DNA from: Acidimicrobiia bacterium
Lineage (GTDB): Bacteria > Actinomycetota > Acidimicrobiia > IMCC26256 > JACDBD01
NCBI GenBank assembly: GCA_031177445.1
Contig: JAPSGP010000004.1
Coordinates: forward strand, 1 to 26,058
Length of the DNA stretch: 26,058 bases
Direction: 5' to 3'
Part shown: in pieces, positions 1 through 7,964 of the stretch
Position numbering within the stretch: the first letter of the stretch is position 1
Layout of the letters: each line of letters starts with the position of its first letter
Position numbers and translations under genes: made by a program
Notes under the pieces: generated by a model
What the model was told of the DNA's origin: nothing
The model's database searches: none
Seen by the model: only the letters and a program-made list of their open reading frames with translations

Positions 1-106
1 CGCCTTCTCCAAGCGCAAGGGCGGGTCGTTCGCCGAGGAATCAGAGGTGGTGGAGGAAGCCGAGGAGGAGGCGGCGGCGGAGGCCCACGCGACGCCGACC
101 GGCTAG
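1..106 (+). CDS. C-terminal end of an unknown protein (5' truncated by the window)
   Basis: An open frame enters from the left edge (codons from base 2) and stops at TAG 104-106. The 34 visible residues begin AFSKRKGGSF, followed by a strongly acidic Glu/Ala-rich tail (EEAEEEAAAEAH) that ends in ATPTG. The basic patch followed by an acidic low-complexity tail looks like a disordered C-terminus, possibly a cytoplasmic tail. Nothing in it identifies a family. It converges on the DedA gene with only 7 bases between the stops, and I see no hairpin terminator there. The reading frame is supported only by its stop position and composition, so confidence is moderate. Confidence 0.5.
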   Translation, partial: AFSKRKGGSFAEESEVVEEAEEEAAAEAHATPTG

Positions 107-113
107 TTCGCGC

Positions 114-809
114 TCAGCTCTCCCGCAGGGCGCGCTTGATGTCGTCGACCTCCTCCTCCGGGGATTCCTCGGGGGAGGGGGTCCCCTTCCGGTTCCTCTT
201 GCGGGCGCGCAGCGCTTCGATCGCCGGGGGCAGGATCGACAGGACGATGATGACGCCGATGATCGGCAGCAGGTACTTGTCGATGTCGTCGCCGATGACT
301 TCGCCGAGCAGGTAGCCGGCGAGCGTGACCCCCACGGCCCACACCAGCCCGCCGAGGACGTTGAACGTGGTGAACGTGCGCCGCGACATCGCGCCCACTC
401 CCGCGAGCACGGGCGCGAACGTGCGCACGACGGGCACGAAACGGGCGAGGACGATGGTCTTCGGGCCGTGCTGCTCGAAGAACTCCTTGGTGCGGTCGAC
501 GTACTTCTGCTTGAAGAAGCGTGAGTCGGGGCGGCGGAACAGCGACGGTCCCAGCCGCTGGCCGATCGTGTAGCCGACCTGGTCGCCGATAACTGCCGCG
601 ACAAAGCAGCCGACGAGGATGACCACGATGTTCAGGTCGCCTTGCGAGGCGAGGACGCCGGCCGTGAACAGGAGCGAGTCACCGGGGAGGAAGAAGCCGA
701 TGAGCAGTCCGGTCTCGGCGAAGATGATGAGGATCAGACCGACGGTTGCCAGACCACCGAAGGTCTCGAGCAACTCCTTCGGATCGAGGCTCAGCGCCGC
801 CAACCACAT
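114..809 (-). CDS. DedA family (VTT/SNARE-associated domain) integral membrane protein
   Basis: This is a 231-residue polytopic inner-membrane protein of the DedA family; characterised members are linked to flipping or recycling of lipid carriers and to membrane homeostasis. An early hydrophobic segment runs around residues 20-41 and contains the family pattern E32-TG and LPGD (41-44). A second hydrophobic segment covers about 58-80. The signature ARFVPVVRTFAP (R123, P126, R129) is followed by an aG..sm..F..fN..G.lvW-like stretch, a hydrophobic region and a charged C-terminal tail. The frame is open 44 codons further upstream. I chose ATG 807-809 because the first transmembrane helix follows at once and a TATGGT box lies 8 bases before it. 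The gene is divergent from topA. The substrate cannot be told from sequence. Confidence 0.88.
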   Translation of the reverse strand: MWLAALSLDPKELLETFGGLATVGLILIIFAETGLLIGFFLPGDSLLFTAGVLASQGDLNIVVILVGCFVAAVIGDQVGYTIGQRLGPSLFRRPDSRFFKQKYVDRTKEFFEQHGPKTIVLARFVPVVRTFAPVLAGVGAMSRRTFTTFNVLGGLVWAVGVTLAGYLLGEVIGDDIDKYLLPIIGVIIVLSILPPAIEALRARKRNRKGTPSPEESPEEEVDDIKRALRES

Positions 810-817
810 GGCCGCAC

Positions 818-823
818 ACCATA
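818..823 (-). promoter_or_regulatory. Predicted -10 box (TATGGT) of the DedA gene
   Basis: Read on the minus strand, TATGGT lies 8 bases upstream of the ATG at 809, so the transcript would begin at or next to the start codon. The nearest -35-like TTGAAA (850-845, minus) gives a 21-base spacer, which is too long to trust. Confidence 0.4.
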
Positions 824-941
824 GACAACAAGGGCCCGGAATCCTTTCAACCACTGGTGGTGTTTGACAGGGACACCCGGTTCGTGGCACCACGGTGGGG
901 CCGACTTCCCCCCGGGTTGGCCTGTTCGCATCCCTGAACAC

Positions 942-946
942 GAGGA
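942..946 (+). promoter_or_regulatory. Ribosome binding site fixing the topA start
   Basis: GAGGA lies 8 bases before GTG 955. This favours that start over the in-frame ATG at 895, which would add 20 residues unlike any topoisomerase N-terminus. Confidence 0.6.
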
Positions 947-954
947 TCTGTCAC

Positions 955-3750
955 GTGCCGAAGCCGCTGGTCATCGTCGAATCGCCGGCCAAGGCCCGCA
1001 CCATCGCGGGCTTCCTCGGCGACGGCTTCGTGATCGAAGCGAGCGTCGGGCACATCCGCGACCTGCCCAGCAACGCCAGCGAGGTGCCGTCGAAGTACAA
1101 GGGCACCGAGGCCGGACGGCTCGGCATCGACGTCGACAACCACTTCCATCCGATCTACGTCGTCCCCAAGAAGAAGAAGGACGTCGTGCAAGAGCTGAAG
1201 GCGGCGCTCGGTGATGCGAGCGAGATCTACCTCGCGACCGACGAGGACCGCGAAGGCGAAGCGATCTCCTGGCACGTGATCGAAGTGCTGAAGCCCGAGG
1301 TGCCCGTGCGGCGCATGGTGTTCCACGAGATCACGCGGCACGCGATCCAGGACGCGATCGAGAACTGGCGCGACCTCGACATGAAGCTCGTCGAGGCGCA
1401 AGAGGGGCGCCGGGTGCTCGACCGCCTCTTCGGCTATGAGCTCTCGCCGGTCCTGTGGAAGAAGATGATGCCGAGGCTCTCGGCTGGCCGGGTCCAGAGC
1501 GTGGCCACCCGGTTGATCGTCGAGCGTGAGCGGGCCCGGATGGCGTTCCGGGCAGCGGAGTACTGGGACCTCGAGGGCAGGTTCGCACCCGAGGTCGGTC
1601 GCGCGGCGGGCGCCGAGTTCCCGGCCACACTGGTCGAGCTCGACGGCAAGCGGATCGCCAGCGGCCGCGACTTCGACGCCGCGACCGGCCGGCTCGCCGA
1701 CGACGCCGCCAACACGGTCGTGCATCTCCGGCAGCCCGACGCCGAGGCACTGGCCGACCGGCTGCGAGACGTCGGCTACGAGGTCGCGTCGGTCGAGTCG
1801 AGGTCGTTCACCGAGAAGCCGAAGGCGCCGTTCACGACGTCGACGTTGCAGCAGGAGGCCGGACGGAAGCTGCGCTTCTCGGCCAGCCGGGCGATGCGGG
1901 TCGCCCAAGGCTTGTACGAGCGCGGCTACCTGACCTATGTCCGGACCGACTCGACGAACCTGTCGACGGAAGCCGTCACCGCGGCGCGCGACGCGATCCG
2001 GCGGATGTTCGGCGACGAGTTCGTGCCCGATCAGCCGCGTACCTACCAGGGCAAGGTCAAGAACGCGCAAGAGGCGCACGAGGCGATCCGCCCTGCCGGT
2101 GATCGCATCCGCACACCCGAGGAGGTGCGCAGCGATCTCTCGGTCGACGAACGTCGGCTCTACGAGCTGGTCTGGCAGCGAACGCTGGCCTGCCAGATGG
2201 CCGACGCGCGTGCGCGTCGGGTGACGGTGCGGCTGCGAGCCACCTCCACCGACGGCGAGGTCGCGATCTTCTCGGCGTCGGGGAAGACCTACGAGTTCCT
2301 CGGCTTCCGGCGCGCCTACGTCGAGGGCGCCGACGATCCGGCCGCGGAGGCAGACGACACGGAGTCGGCGATCCCGCCGCTGGAAGAGGGCGACGCAATG
2401 TCGTGCTCCGAGCTGCATGCGGCGGGGCACTCGACGCAGCCGCCGGCGCGTTTCACCGAGGCGAGTCTGGTCAAGGAACTCGAGGAGCGTGGCATCGGCC
2501 GTCCGTCGACGTATGCATCGGTGATCCAGACGATCACGCACGAGCGCGGCTACGTGTGGAAGAAGGGCGCCGCGTTGGTGCCGTCGTGGATCGCGTTCGC
2601 CAAGCTCCAACTCCTGGAGCGGCACTTCCCGCACCTCGTCGACTACGACTTCACCGCGAGCATGGAGGAGGCGCTCGACTGCATCGCCCGCGGCGAGACC
2701 GAGTCCGAACGATGGCTGCGCGACTTTTATTACGGCAACGATGAGCGGGGATTGAAGGATCTCGTCGGCGAGGACCACCTGAGCGAGATCGATGCCCGCG
2801 AGGTCAACACGATCCCGATCGGGAGAGACGGCCAGGATCGCGACATCAGCGTGAGGGTGGGGAAGTTCGGCCCGTATCTCGAGCGAGGCGAGGACCGCGC
2901 GTCGATCGCCGACGACATTCCTCCCGACGAGCTCACGGTCGAGCTCGCCAACGACCTCCTCGATCGTGCGGCAGAGGGACCGTTGGTCCTCGGCACCGAT
3001 CCCGAGACCGGCCTGGACGTGATCGCGCGCGACGGCCGCTACGGCCCCTACGTACAGCTCGGTGAGCTCGTCGACGGAGAGGAGAAGCCCAAGACCGCTT
3101 CGCTGCTCTCGAACATGAGCCTGGACACGCTGACGCTCGAGGACGCGCTGAAGGTGTTGCGACTGCCCCGAGTCGTGGGGACCGATCCGGAGGGGCACCA
3201 GATCACCGCCCACACCGGCCGCTACGGGCCCTACCTGCGGAAGGGGAAGGAGAGCCGCAGCCTGGAGACGGAGGAGCAGATCTTCTCGGTCACCGTCGAG
3301 CAGGCCGAAGCCCTCTTCGCCCAGCCCAAGCAGCGGGGGCGCCGTACCCGGCCGCCGCTGGCCGAGCTCGGGCAGCACCCGAACAGCGGCGCGGCCGTGC
3401 GGGTCCTCGAAGGCCGCTACGGGCCATACGTCACCGACGGCTCCGTCAACGCCACCATCCCGCGGGGGACGGATCCGAAGTCGGTGTCGCTGGAGGAGGC
3501 AGTCGAGCTCCTGCGCGAGCGTGAAGCGCGCGGGCCGGCGAAGCGAGCGCGCAAGGCCACGAAGAAGAAGAAGGCGACGGGCAAGGCGGCCAAGGCCGCG
3601 AAGACCACCAAGGGCAAGGCGGCACGGGCGGCGAAGAAGAAGCCGCCTGCGACTCGGGCGGCAGTGGTGGCGACGATGCCGGTTCCGCCCGACGACTCCG
3701 ACGGCTCGAACGGGCGGCGGCGCGCCGAAGTCGCGTCTGAGCCCACCTGA
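955..3750 (+). CDS. topA: DNA topoisomerase I (type IA)
   Basis: A 931-residue type IA topoisomerase that relaxes negative supercoils by transient single-strand cleavage. The Toprim domain opens with LVIVESPAKA (catalytic E9) and contains TDEDREGE with acidic residues D96 and D98. The active-site tyrosine is Y328 in LTYVRTDSTNLS. GRPSTYASVIQ (about residue 513 onward) belongs to the core. The C-terminus has no four-Cys zinc fingers as in E. coli. It carries four Topo_C-type repeats with a G(K/R)(F/Y)GPY core, then a Lys/Ala-rich basic tail (about 860-915), the actinobacterial arrangement in which repeats and tail bind DNA. The start is GTG with an SD sequence. The following MFS gene begins 43 bases downstream with its own predicted promoter. 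Confidence 0.97.
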   Translation: MPKPLVIVESPAKARTIAGFLGDGFVIEASVGHIRDLPSNASEVPSKYKGTEAGRLGIDVDNHFHPIYVVPKKKKDVVQELKAALGDASEIYLATDEDREGEAISWHVIEVLKPEVPVRRMVFHEITRHAIQDAIENWRDLDMKLVEAQEGRRVLDRLFGYELSPVLWKKMMPRLSAGRVQSVATRLIVERERARMAFRAAEYWDLEGRFAPEVGRAAGAEFPATLVELDGKRIASGRDFDAATGRLADDAANTVVHLRQPDAEALADRLRDVGYEVASVESRSFTEKPKAPFTTSTLQQEAGRKLRFSASRAMRVAQGLYERGYLTYVRTDSTNLSTEAVTAARDAIRRMFGDEFVPDQPRTYQGKVKNAQEAHEAIRPAGDRIRTPEEVRSDLSVDERRLYELVWQRTLACQMADARARRVTVRLRATSTDGEVAIFSASGKTYEFLGFRRAYVEGADDPAAEADDTESAIPPLEEGDAMSCSELHAAGHSTQPPARFTEASLVKELEERGIGRPSTYASVIQTITHERGYVWKKGAALVPSWIAFAKLQLLERHFPHLVDYDFTASMEEALDCIARGETESERWLRDFYYGNDERGLKDLVGEDHLSEIDAREVNTIPIGRDGQDRDISVRVGKFGPYLERGEDRASIADDIPPDELTVELANDLLDRAAEGPLVLGTDPETGLDVIARDGRYGPYVQLGELVDGEEKPKTASLLSNMSLDTLTLEDALKVLRLPRVVGTDPEGHQITAHTGRYGPYLRKGKESRSLETEEQIFSVTVEQAEALFAQPKQRGRRTRPPLAELGQHPNSGAAVRVLEGRYGPYVTDGSVNATIPRGTDPKSVSLEEAVELLREREARGPAKRARKATKKKKATGKAAKAAKTTKGKAARAAKKKPPATRAAVVATMPVPPDDSDGSNGRRRAEVASEPT

Positions 3751-3777
3751 TCACCGCCATCCGCCGCGGCTCACCTC

Positions 3778-3783
3778 TAACCT
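3778..3783 (+). promoter_or_regulatory. Predicted -10 box (TAACCT) of the MFS gene
   Basis: TAACCT lies 10 bases before ATG 3794, with no Shine-Dalgarno sequence between them, so the 5' leader would be at most a few bases. No clear -35 is visible. Confidence 0.45.
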
Positions 3784-3793
3784 GACGCGCGAC

Positions 3794-5209
3794 ATGGCGG
3801 ACGAGCGAGCGCCGTTCATCGACGAGGAAGGCATCCCGCACGAACCGTGGCGGGTGTTCGGTACCGGCTCGTTCTTCCGGCTCTGGCTCTCCCAGGTGCT
3901 CTCGAGCCTGGGCGACTGGATCGGACTCCTCGCCATCCTCGCCCTCGCCAACAACGTCTCCGACAGCAACGCGGCCGCGCTGAGCCTCGTGATGGTGGCC
4001 CGGATGCTCCCCGGGTTCCTGCTCGCGCCGGTCGTCGGCGCGCTCGTCGACCGGCTCGACCGCAAGCAGGTCATGGTGGCGAGCGACCTCGGCCGGGCGG
4101 TACTGCTCGCCCTCCTCCCGTTCGTCGACTCGCTCGCCGGACTGGTGCTGGCCTCGTTCGTGCTCGAGATCCTGGCGCTGTTCCGGGGGCCGGCGACGGC
4201 CGCCACCGTCCCGCAGATCGTCCCTCGGGAGAACCTGCCCGGTGCCAACTCGCTGTCGCTGGTCGCGGCCTTCGGGACGTTCCCCCTCGGTGCTCTCGTG
4301 TTCGCGAGCCTCGCCGGGCTGGCGAGCTGGCTGAACGGATTCGACGCGCTGGCGTTCCTCCAGCTCGACCGGGAATCGATCGCGCTCTACTTCGATGCGG
4401 TCGCCTTCGCGGTGTCGGCGCTCATCACCCTGTCGATCGCGATCCCGAAGACGCACCTCGAGCCCGGTCAGCGGCTCAAGGTGACGCAGACGCTCCAGGA
4501 CATCAAGGAGGGCCTGAAGTTCCTCGCCTCCAACGAGCGCGTGCGCGGGGTCATGTACGGCCTCGCCGGCGGGTTGCTCGGGGGCGGGATGATGGTGCCG
4601 CTCGGGCCGGTGTTCTCGAGCGAGGTGCTGCTGGAGGGCGCCGGCGGATTCGGGCTGCTCATGTTCGCGCTCGGCTTCGGTGCCGCCATCGGCGTCATCA
4701 CGCTCGTGATCCTGCAGAAGCAGGCGCCGCTGGAGACGGTCTTTTGGCTCGCGGTCGTCGTCACCGGCGCGGGGATCTTCCTTGCCTCGTCCTTCTCGGT
4801 GCTCGTGCCTGCGATGTTCGTGACCATCTTCGTGGGCGCGGCCGCAGGCACTGGTTACGTCTCCGGGTTCACGCTGTTGCAGCGGTACTCGCACGACGAG
4901 GTCCGCGGACGAACGTTCGCCGCGCTCTACACGCTCGTTCGTGTCTGCCTGCTCGTGTCGCTGACCGTCACGCCTCTCCTTGCCAGCCTCGCCGACGAGC
5001 TCACCGGCGCGTTGTTCGACAACCAAGTCGTCGAGATCGGGGGTCAGGCGATCGCGCTGCCGGGGGTGCGCATCGCGCTGTGGATCGGCGGCGCGATCTC
5101 GCTCGCCGCTGGCCTCTTCGCGCGTCGGGAGATGCAGCGCGCACAAGCAGTCCATGCACAGGAGGACGACGCGCAGTCGACGACCGCACCGGAGCGCGAG
5201 AGCGCGTGA
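3794..5209 (+). CDS. Major facilitator superfamily transporter
   Basis: A 471-residue membrane transporter with about 12 hydrophobic segments and a hydrophilic N-terminus (MADERAPFIDEEG). The loop between helices 2 and 3 reads GALVDRLDRKQVMVASDLGRA, an MFS motif-A-like pattern (G-x-x-x-D-R-x-x-R-(K/R)). A charged central loop (about residues 217-245, around PKTHLEPGQRLK) separates the two halves. The layout resembles the MFS_3 / TetV-like branch, which includes drug efflux and lysophospholipid transporters, but the substrate cannot be assigned. The start ATG 3794 directly follows a -10-like box. The stop overlaps the tmk start by 4 bases (GTGA), so the two genes are probably translated together, although no functional link is obvious. 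Confidence 0.88.
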   Translation: MADERAPFIDEEGIPHEPWRVFGTGSFFRLWLSQVLSSLGDWIGLLAILALANNVSDSNAAALSLVMVARMLPGFLLAPVVGALVDRLDRKQVMVASDLGRAVLLALLPFVDSLAGLVLASFVLEILALFRGPATAATVPQIVPRENLPGANSLSLVAAFGTFPLGALVFASLAGLASWLNGFDALAFLQLDRESIALYFDAVAFAVSALITLSIAIPKTHLEPGQRLKVTQTLQDIKEGLKFLASNERVRGVMYGLAGGLLGGGMMVPLGPVFSSEVLLEGAGGFGLLMFALGFGAAIGVITLVILQKQAPLETVFWLAVVVTGAGIFLASSFSVLVPAMFVTIFVGAAAGTGYVSGFTLLQRYSHDEVRGRTFAALYTLVRVCLLVSLTVTPLLASLADELTGALFDNQVVEIGGQAIALPGVRIALWIGGAISLAAGLFARREMQRAQAVHAQEDDAQSTTAPERESA

Positions 5210-5817
5210 CTCGCGGCGTGTTCGTCGTGCTGGAAGGCGGCGAAGCGAGCGGCAAGACCACCCAGGCGATCAGGCTCGCGGCGCGGCTTCGTGAGCAGGG
5301 CCGCGAGGTCGTCGAGACCTTCGAGCCCGGCGCGACCGCGGTCGGAGCGGGACTGCGGGCGCTCCTGCTCGACGGGCCCGAGCGGCTCGAGCCGATGACC
5401 GAGGCGCTGCTGCTTGCGGCCGATCGGGCGCAGCACATTGCCGAGGTCGTGCGACCGGCGCTCGGGCGCGGCGCTGATGTCGTGTCGGATCGATTCGTCG
5501 CCTCCTCGCTCGCGTACCAGGGAATCGGGCGGGGCGTGGGGGTGGAGGTGGTCGAAAGGCTCAACCGGGTGGTGACAGCTGAGCTCGAGCCCGACCTGGT
5601 GGTCGTGCTCGACGTGACCGACGCGGTCGCGGGAACGCGCCGGCCCGAAGCATCCGACCGTATGGAGCGCGCTGGCGAGCGGTTCCATGCGACCGTGCGC
5701 GACGCATACCGCAAGCTCGCCGCCGACCGCGGCTGGGCGCTCGTCGACGGCGGGGGCGACCCCGACACGGTCGCGGAGCAGATCTGGGCCCTCGTCGAGC
5801 CGCGACTCAGCTCGTAA
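5206..5817 (+). CDS. tmk: Thymidylate kinase (dTMP kinase)
   Basis: A 203-residue cytoplasmic kinase that converts dTMP to dTDP. The P-loop is EGGEASGKTTQ (residues 10-20), the form common in actinobacterial enzymes. DRFVASSLAYQG holds the DR and substrate-binding motif. VVVLDV is followed by a lid segment (RRPEASDRMERAG) and ERFHATVRDAYRKLA. Length is typical. The GTG start at 5206 overlaps the stop of the MFS gene (GTGA); no ATG lies nearby in frame. The holB start follows after 10 bases. The tmk-holB pairing is common across bacteria, since both serve DNA replication. The TAA stop of tmk also forms the first bases of the predicted holB -10 box. Confidence 0.95.
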   Translation: MTRGVFVVLEGGEASGKTTQAIRLAARLREQGREVVETFEPGATAVGAGLRALLLDGPERLEPMTEALLLAADRAQHIAEVVRPALGRGADVVSDRFVASSLAYQGIGRGVGVEVVERLNRVVTAELEPDLVVVLDVTDAVAGTRRPEASDRMERAGERFHATVRDAYRKLAADRGWALVDGGGDPDTVAEQIWALVEPRLSS

Positions 5818-5820
5818 TCT
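5815..5820 (+). promoter_or_regulatory. Predicted -10 box (TAATCT) of holB, overlapping the tmk stop codon
   Basis: TAATCT begins with the TAA stop of tmk and ends exactly 7 bases before ATG 5828. That spacing predicts a leaderless holB transcript, in addition to read-through from the MFS-tmk unit. Confidence 0.45.
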
Positions 5821-5827
5821 CGCTGCC

Positions 5828-6901
5828 ATGTGGGAGCGGGTGGTCGGGCAGGAACGCGCCGTGGCGTTGCTCGAGACCGCCGCGCAGCGGCCGCTGCATG
5901 CGTACCTGATCGTCGGTCCCCGAGGGTCAGGTCTCGAGGACGCCGCCCGCTGCTTCGCCGCCGAGGTGATCGCGCCCGACGGCGACGATCGCTCCCGCGA
6001 CCTGGTGCTGCGAGGCATGCATCCGGACGTCGTCGAGTTCGAGCCGGAGGGCAACCAGATCCTCGTCGCCCAGGCCGACGCCATCATCCGGGAGACGCAT
6101 CGCGCGCCGATCGAGGGCGAGCGCAAGGTCGTCGCCCTGTTCGAGGCGGATCGGCTCAACGAAGCTTCCTCGAACAAGCTGCTCAAGACGATCGAAGAGC
6201 CACCCGCTCGCAGCACCGTCGTGCTCGTCACGTCGTCACCCGACGAGTTGCTCGACACCGTGCGCTCCCGTTGCCAGCGCATCGATCTCGCACCGCTGCC
6301 AGAGGCCAGCATTCGTGAGGCGCTCGTCGCCGACGGAGCCAGCGCCGACGCGGCGGCGCTGGCGGCGCGACTCGCCGGCGGCCGGCTCGACCGAGGGCGC
6401 GCCATGCTCGGCGCCCTCGGCGCGGTGCGGGGCGCATTCGTCGGCGCGGCGGCGTCGCTGGACGGCACCGCGGCCGCGGCGATGTGTGCCGCCGACGACG
6501 TCGGTGCCGCGCTGCAGGAGGCCATGGGCGAGCTCGAAGCCGAACACGGGGCCGAGTGCGAGGAGCTCGCCGCCGAGCTCGAGCGGGCGGGCTACCCCGA
6601 GCGGTCCCGCACCGCGCTCCTCCGGCGGCAGGCCGAACGACAGAAGCGCCATCACCGCCGCGCGCGGCGCGAGTTCATCGTCGAGGGGCTGACCGCGCTC
6701 GAGTCGGTCTATCGCGACGCGCTCGCCGGCCCCGACGCAATGCGGCTCAACCTCGATCAGCCCGTCTTCCGCATCGACGCCCGTGCCTGTGCCGCCGCGA
6801 TCGACGCCTGTGGCGAGGCCCGCGACGCGTTCGAGTTCAACCCCAACGAGAGCTTGTTGCTCGAGCGGTTGCTGCTCCATCTTCCTGCTGTTCGCCGCTA
6901 G
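5828..6901 (+). CDS. holB: DNA polymerase III subunit delta' (clamp loader)
   Basis: A 357-residue AAA+ clamp-loader subunit. The N-terminus WERVVGQERAVALLETA is followed by a degenerate Walker A (VGPRGSGLED, with Leu where ATPases have Lys), as expected for the non-hydrolysing delta' role. The family core follows: ADAIIRETHRAPIEGERKVV, LFEADRLNEASSNKLLKTIE, then EPP and VTSSPDELLDTVRSRCQRI (sensor region with the SRC motif). The four-Cys zinc module of E. coli delta' is absent: the segment between about residues 50 and 75 has only one Cys. The start is ATG 5828, predicted to be leaderless. Length is near the family norm. The tRNA-Thr gene follows 23 bases after the stop. Confidence 0.92.
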   Translation: MWERVVGQERAVALLETAAQRPLHAYLIVGPRGSGLEDAARCFAAEVIAPDGDDRSRDLVLRGMHPDVVEFEPEGNQILVAQADAIIRETHRAPIEGERKVVALFEADRLNEASSNKLLKTIEEPPARSTVVLVTSSPDELLDTVRSRCQRIDLAPLPEASIREALVADGASADAAALAARLAGGRLDRGRAMLGALGAVRGAFVGAAASLDGTAAAAMCAADDVGAALQEAMGELEAEHGAECEELAAELERAGYPERSRTALLRRQAERQKRHHRRARREFIVEGLTALESVYRDALAGPDAMRLNLDQPVFRIDARACAAAIDACGEARDAFEFNPNESLLLERLLLHLPAVRR

Positions 6902-6908
6902 CCCGTCG

Positions 6909-6914
6909 TAGACT
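6909..6914 (+). promoter_or_regulatory. Predicted -10 box (TAGACT) of the tRNA-Thr gene
   Basis: TAGACT lies 10 bases before the mature tRNA 5' end, so the primary transcript would have only a very short 5' leader for RNase P. No convincing -35 was found. Confidence 0.45.
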
Positions 6915-6924
6915 CGCCGGCCCC

Positions 6925-7000
6925 GCCGGGGTAGCTCAGTCGGCAGAGCAGCTCACTCGTAATGAGCAGGCCAGGGGTTCGAGTCCCCTCCCCGGCTCCA
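6925..7000 (+). tRNA. tRNA-Thr (anticodon CGT)
   Basis: A full cloverleaf can be folded by hand. The acceptor GCCGGGG (6925-6931) pairs with CCCCGGC (6990-6996). The D arm is GCTC/GAGC. The anticodon stem is GCTCA/TGAGC with loop CTCGTAA, giving anticodon CGT, which reads ACG. The T arm is AGGGG-TTCGAGT-CCCCT (6973-6989). The discriminator is T (6997) and CCA is encoded at 6998-7000. Length is 76 bases including CCA. Confidence 0.97.
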
Positions 7001-7010
7001 CCAGGGAGTT

Positions 7011-7039
7011 GCACGGCCCTCTGCGCCCGTCGGGCCTGC
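7011..7039 (+). terminator. Possible stem-loop after tRNA-Thr
   Basis: GCA(C)GGCCC (7011-7019) can pair with GGGCCTGC (7032-7039), with one bulge and a 12-base loop, 10 bases after the tRNA. No T-run follows, so an intrinsic terminator is only possible. From 7040 to 7269 I see no convincing gene, only GC-rich open frames without family features. Confidence 0.3.
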
Positions 7040-7269
7040 CTTGCGAATGGGGCGAATCACCCACGCGTCCGTCCCTCTCCAATGCAGCGAATGGCCGACG
7101 CGCAAGTTCCTTCCGACGCGCATGCTCCCACTCGAAGAACGAAGGGGAGGAACGCCATGTATCCGTCGGCGCGTGCGACATCGACATCCCGATCCTCGGG
7201 CAACAGCAAGGGCGGACGCCGGTCAGTTCCCGGAAGTGGACGGCGTACCTGCCACGGTGCCGGGTCCGG

Positions 7270-7787
7270 ATGCGCACCGTCGTGGCCTTGGTCGTGATGA
7301 GTGCTGTTAGCTTTCCGACGATCGGAGGCGCGCAGACTCCCGCGGGCGGGAATGAGCCCCAAGAGGTTCCTGACAGCACGCTTCCGGGCGCCGGAGCGTT
7401 CATGGGCCGCGCGCGGCAGGTCGCGTCAATGGCATCAAGGTCGGCTACCGCCAGTTCGGGAACGGGCCCGATCTCGTCGTCATCATGGGCGACACCGGCA
7501 CGATGAGCATTTGGGGCACCGAGTTCCCGCAGATGCTCGCGTCGCACTTCCGGGTGACGCTGTTCGACAATCGTGGCGTCGGCTACTCGACCGACGACGT
7601 GTTGATCACGAATGGCAGTGAGGACGTCGTCGTCCCGCCGAGGAACGCTGACGTCATTGTCGAGCGCGTCGGTACCGATCGAGCCAAGAAGCTGATCTTC
7701 GATGGCGCCGGCCACGGAATGTGGTTCCAGGACATGGATCGCTTCGTCGAGCTCGTCGTCGACTTTCTCAGGCCGGCCCGCCGCTGA
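7270..7787 (+). pseudogene. Broken secreted alpha/beta hydrolase (frameshift plus internal deletion)
   Basis: Three pieces of one hydrolase can be read. From ATG 7270, a signal-peptide-like start (MRTVVALVVMSAVSFPTIGG then AQTP) runs to about 7421. A shift of one base near 7422-7425 moves to the next frame, where VNGIKVGYRQFGNGPDLVV and then SHFRVTLFDNRGVGYSTDD match the N-terminal half of the fold. At about 7596-7602 this jumps directly to the C-terminal end: VLITNGSEDVVVPP (acid Asp) and FDGAGHGMWFQDMDRF (catalytic His). The middle, with the GxSxG nucleophile elbow and cap (roughly 140-170 residues in this family), is absent. The 100-residue frame from ATG 7485 is the longest intact piece. 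Loss of the nucleophile means it cannot be an active hydrolase. Confidence 0.75.
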
Positions 7788-7900
7788 CGGGACGCGACGG
7801 TCGCCGCCGACACCACCGGGTGCCCTACGACTCGATCATGTCGCACACCCAGTCGCGGAGTCGCGTGCGATCGCTCGGCACCCACGCGCCGTGGTCGACA

Positions 7901-7929
7901 CCGACATATCCACCGGGGCCCCGTATCCT
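7901..7929 (+). promoter_or_regulatory. Predicted promoter of the GH43-like gene
   Basis: CCGACA (7901-7906) and TATCCT (7924-7929) are separated by 17 bases. Transcription would start near 7936, leaving a leader of about 29 bases that contains GGAG at 7956-7959, 5 bases before ATG 7965. Confidence 0.4.
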
Positions 7930-7964
7930 CGTGCCGGCTTCGCAGGTCAAACCTCGGAGCAGTG

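Noticed and set aside
864..869. TTGACA as a -35 box for topA.
   Set aside because: The hexamer is perfect, but no TAnnnT or similar -10 occurs 16-18 bases downstream, so I could not support a promoter.
847..3378. An 843-residue open frame antisense to topA.
   Set aside because: It is the complement of a clear topoisomerase gene. Its Arg/Leu/Asp-rich, low-complexity translation is typical of antisense frames in GC-rich DNA.
6973..7000. tRNA-Thr 3' end as an integration attachment site.
   Set aside because: No second copy of the T-arm or 3' end and no integrase gene were seen in the window.
6936..7715. A 259-residue minus-strand frame running through tRNA-Thr and the hydrolase remnant.
   Set aside because: It reads through the complement of a tRNA (product ends in GRGLEPLACSLRVSCSAD, the usual tRNA antisense artefact) and through recognisable sense-strand hydrolase pieces.
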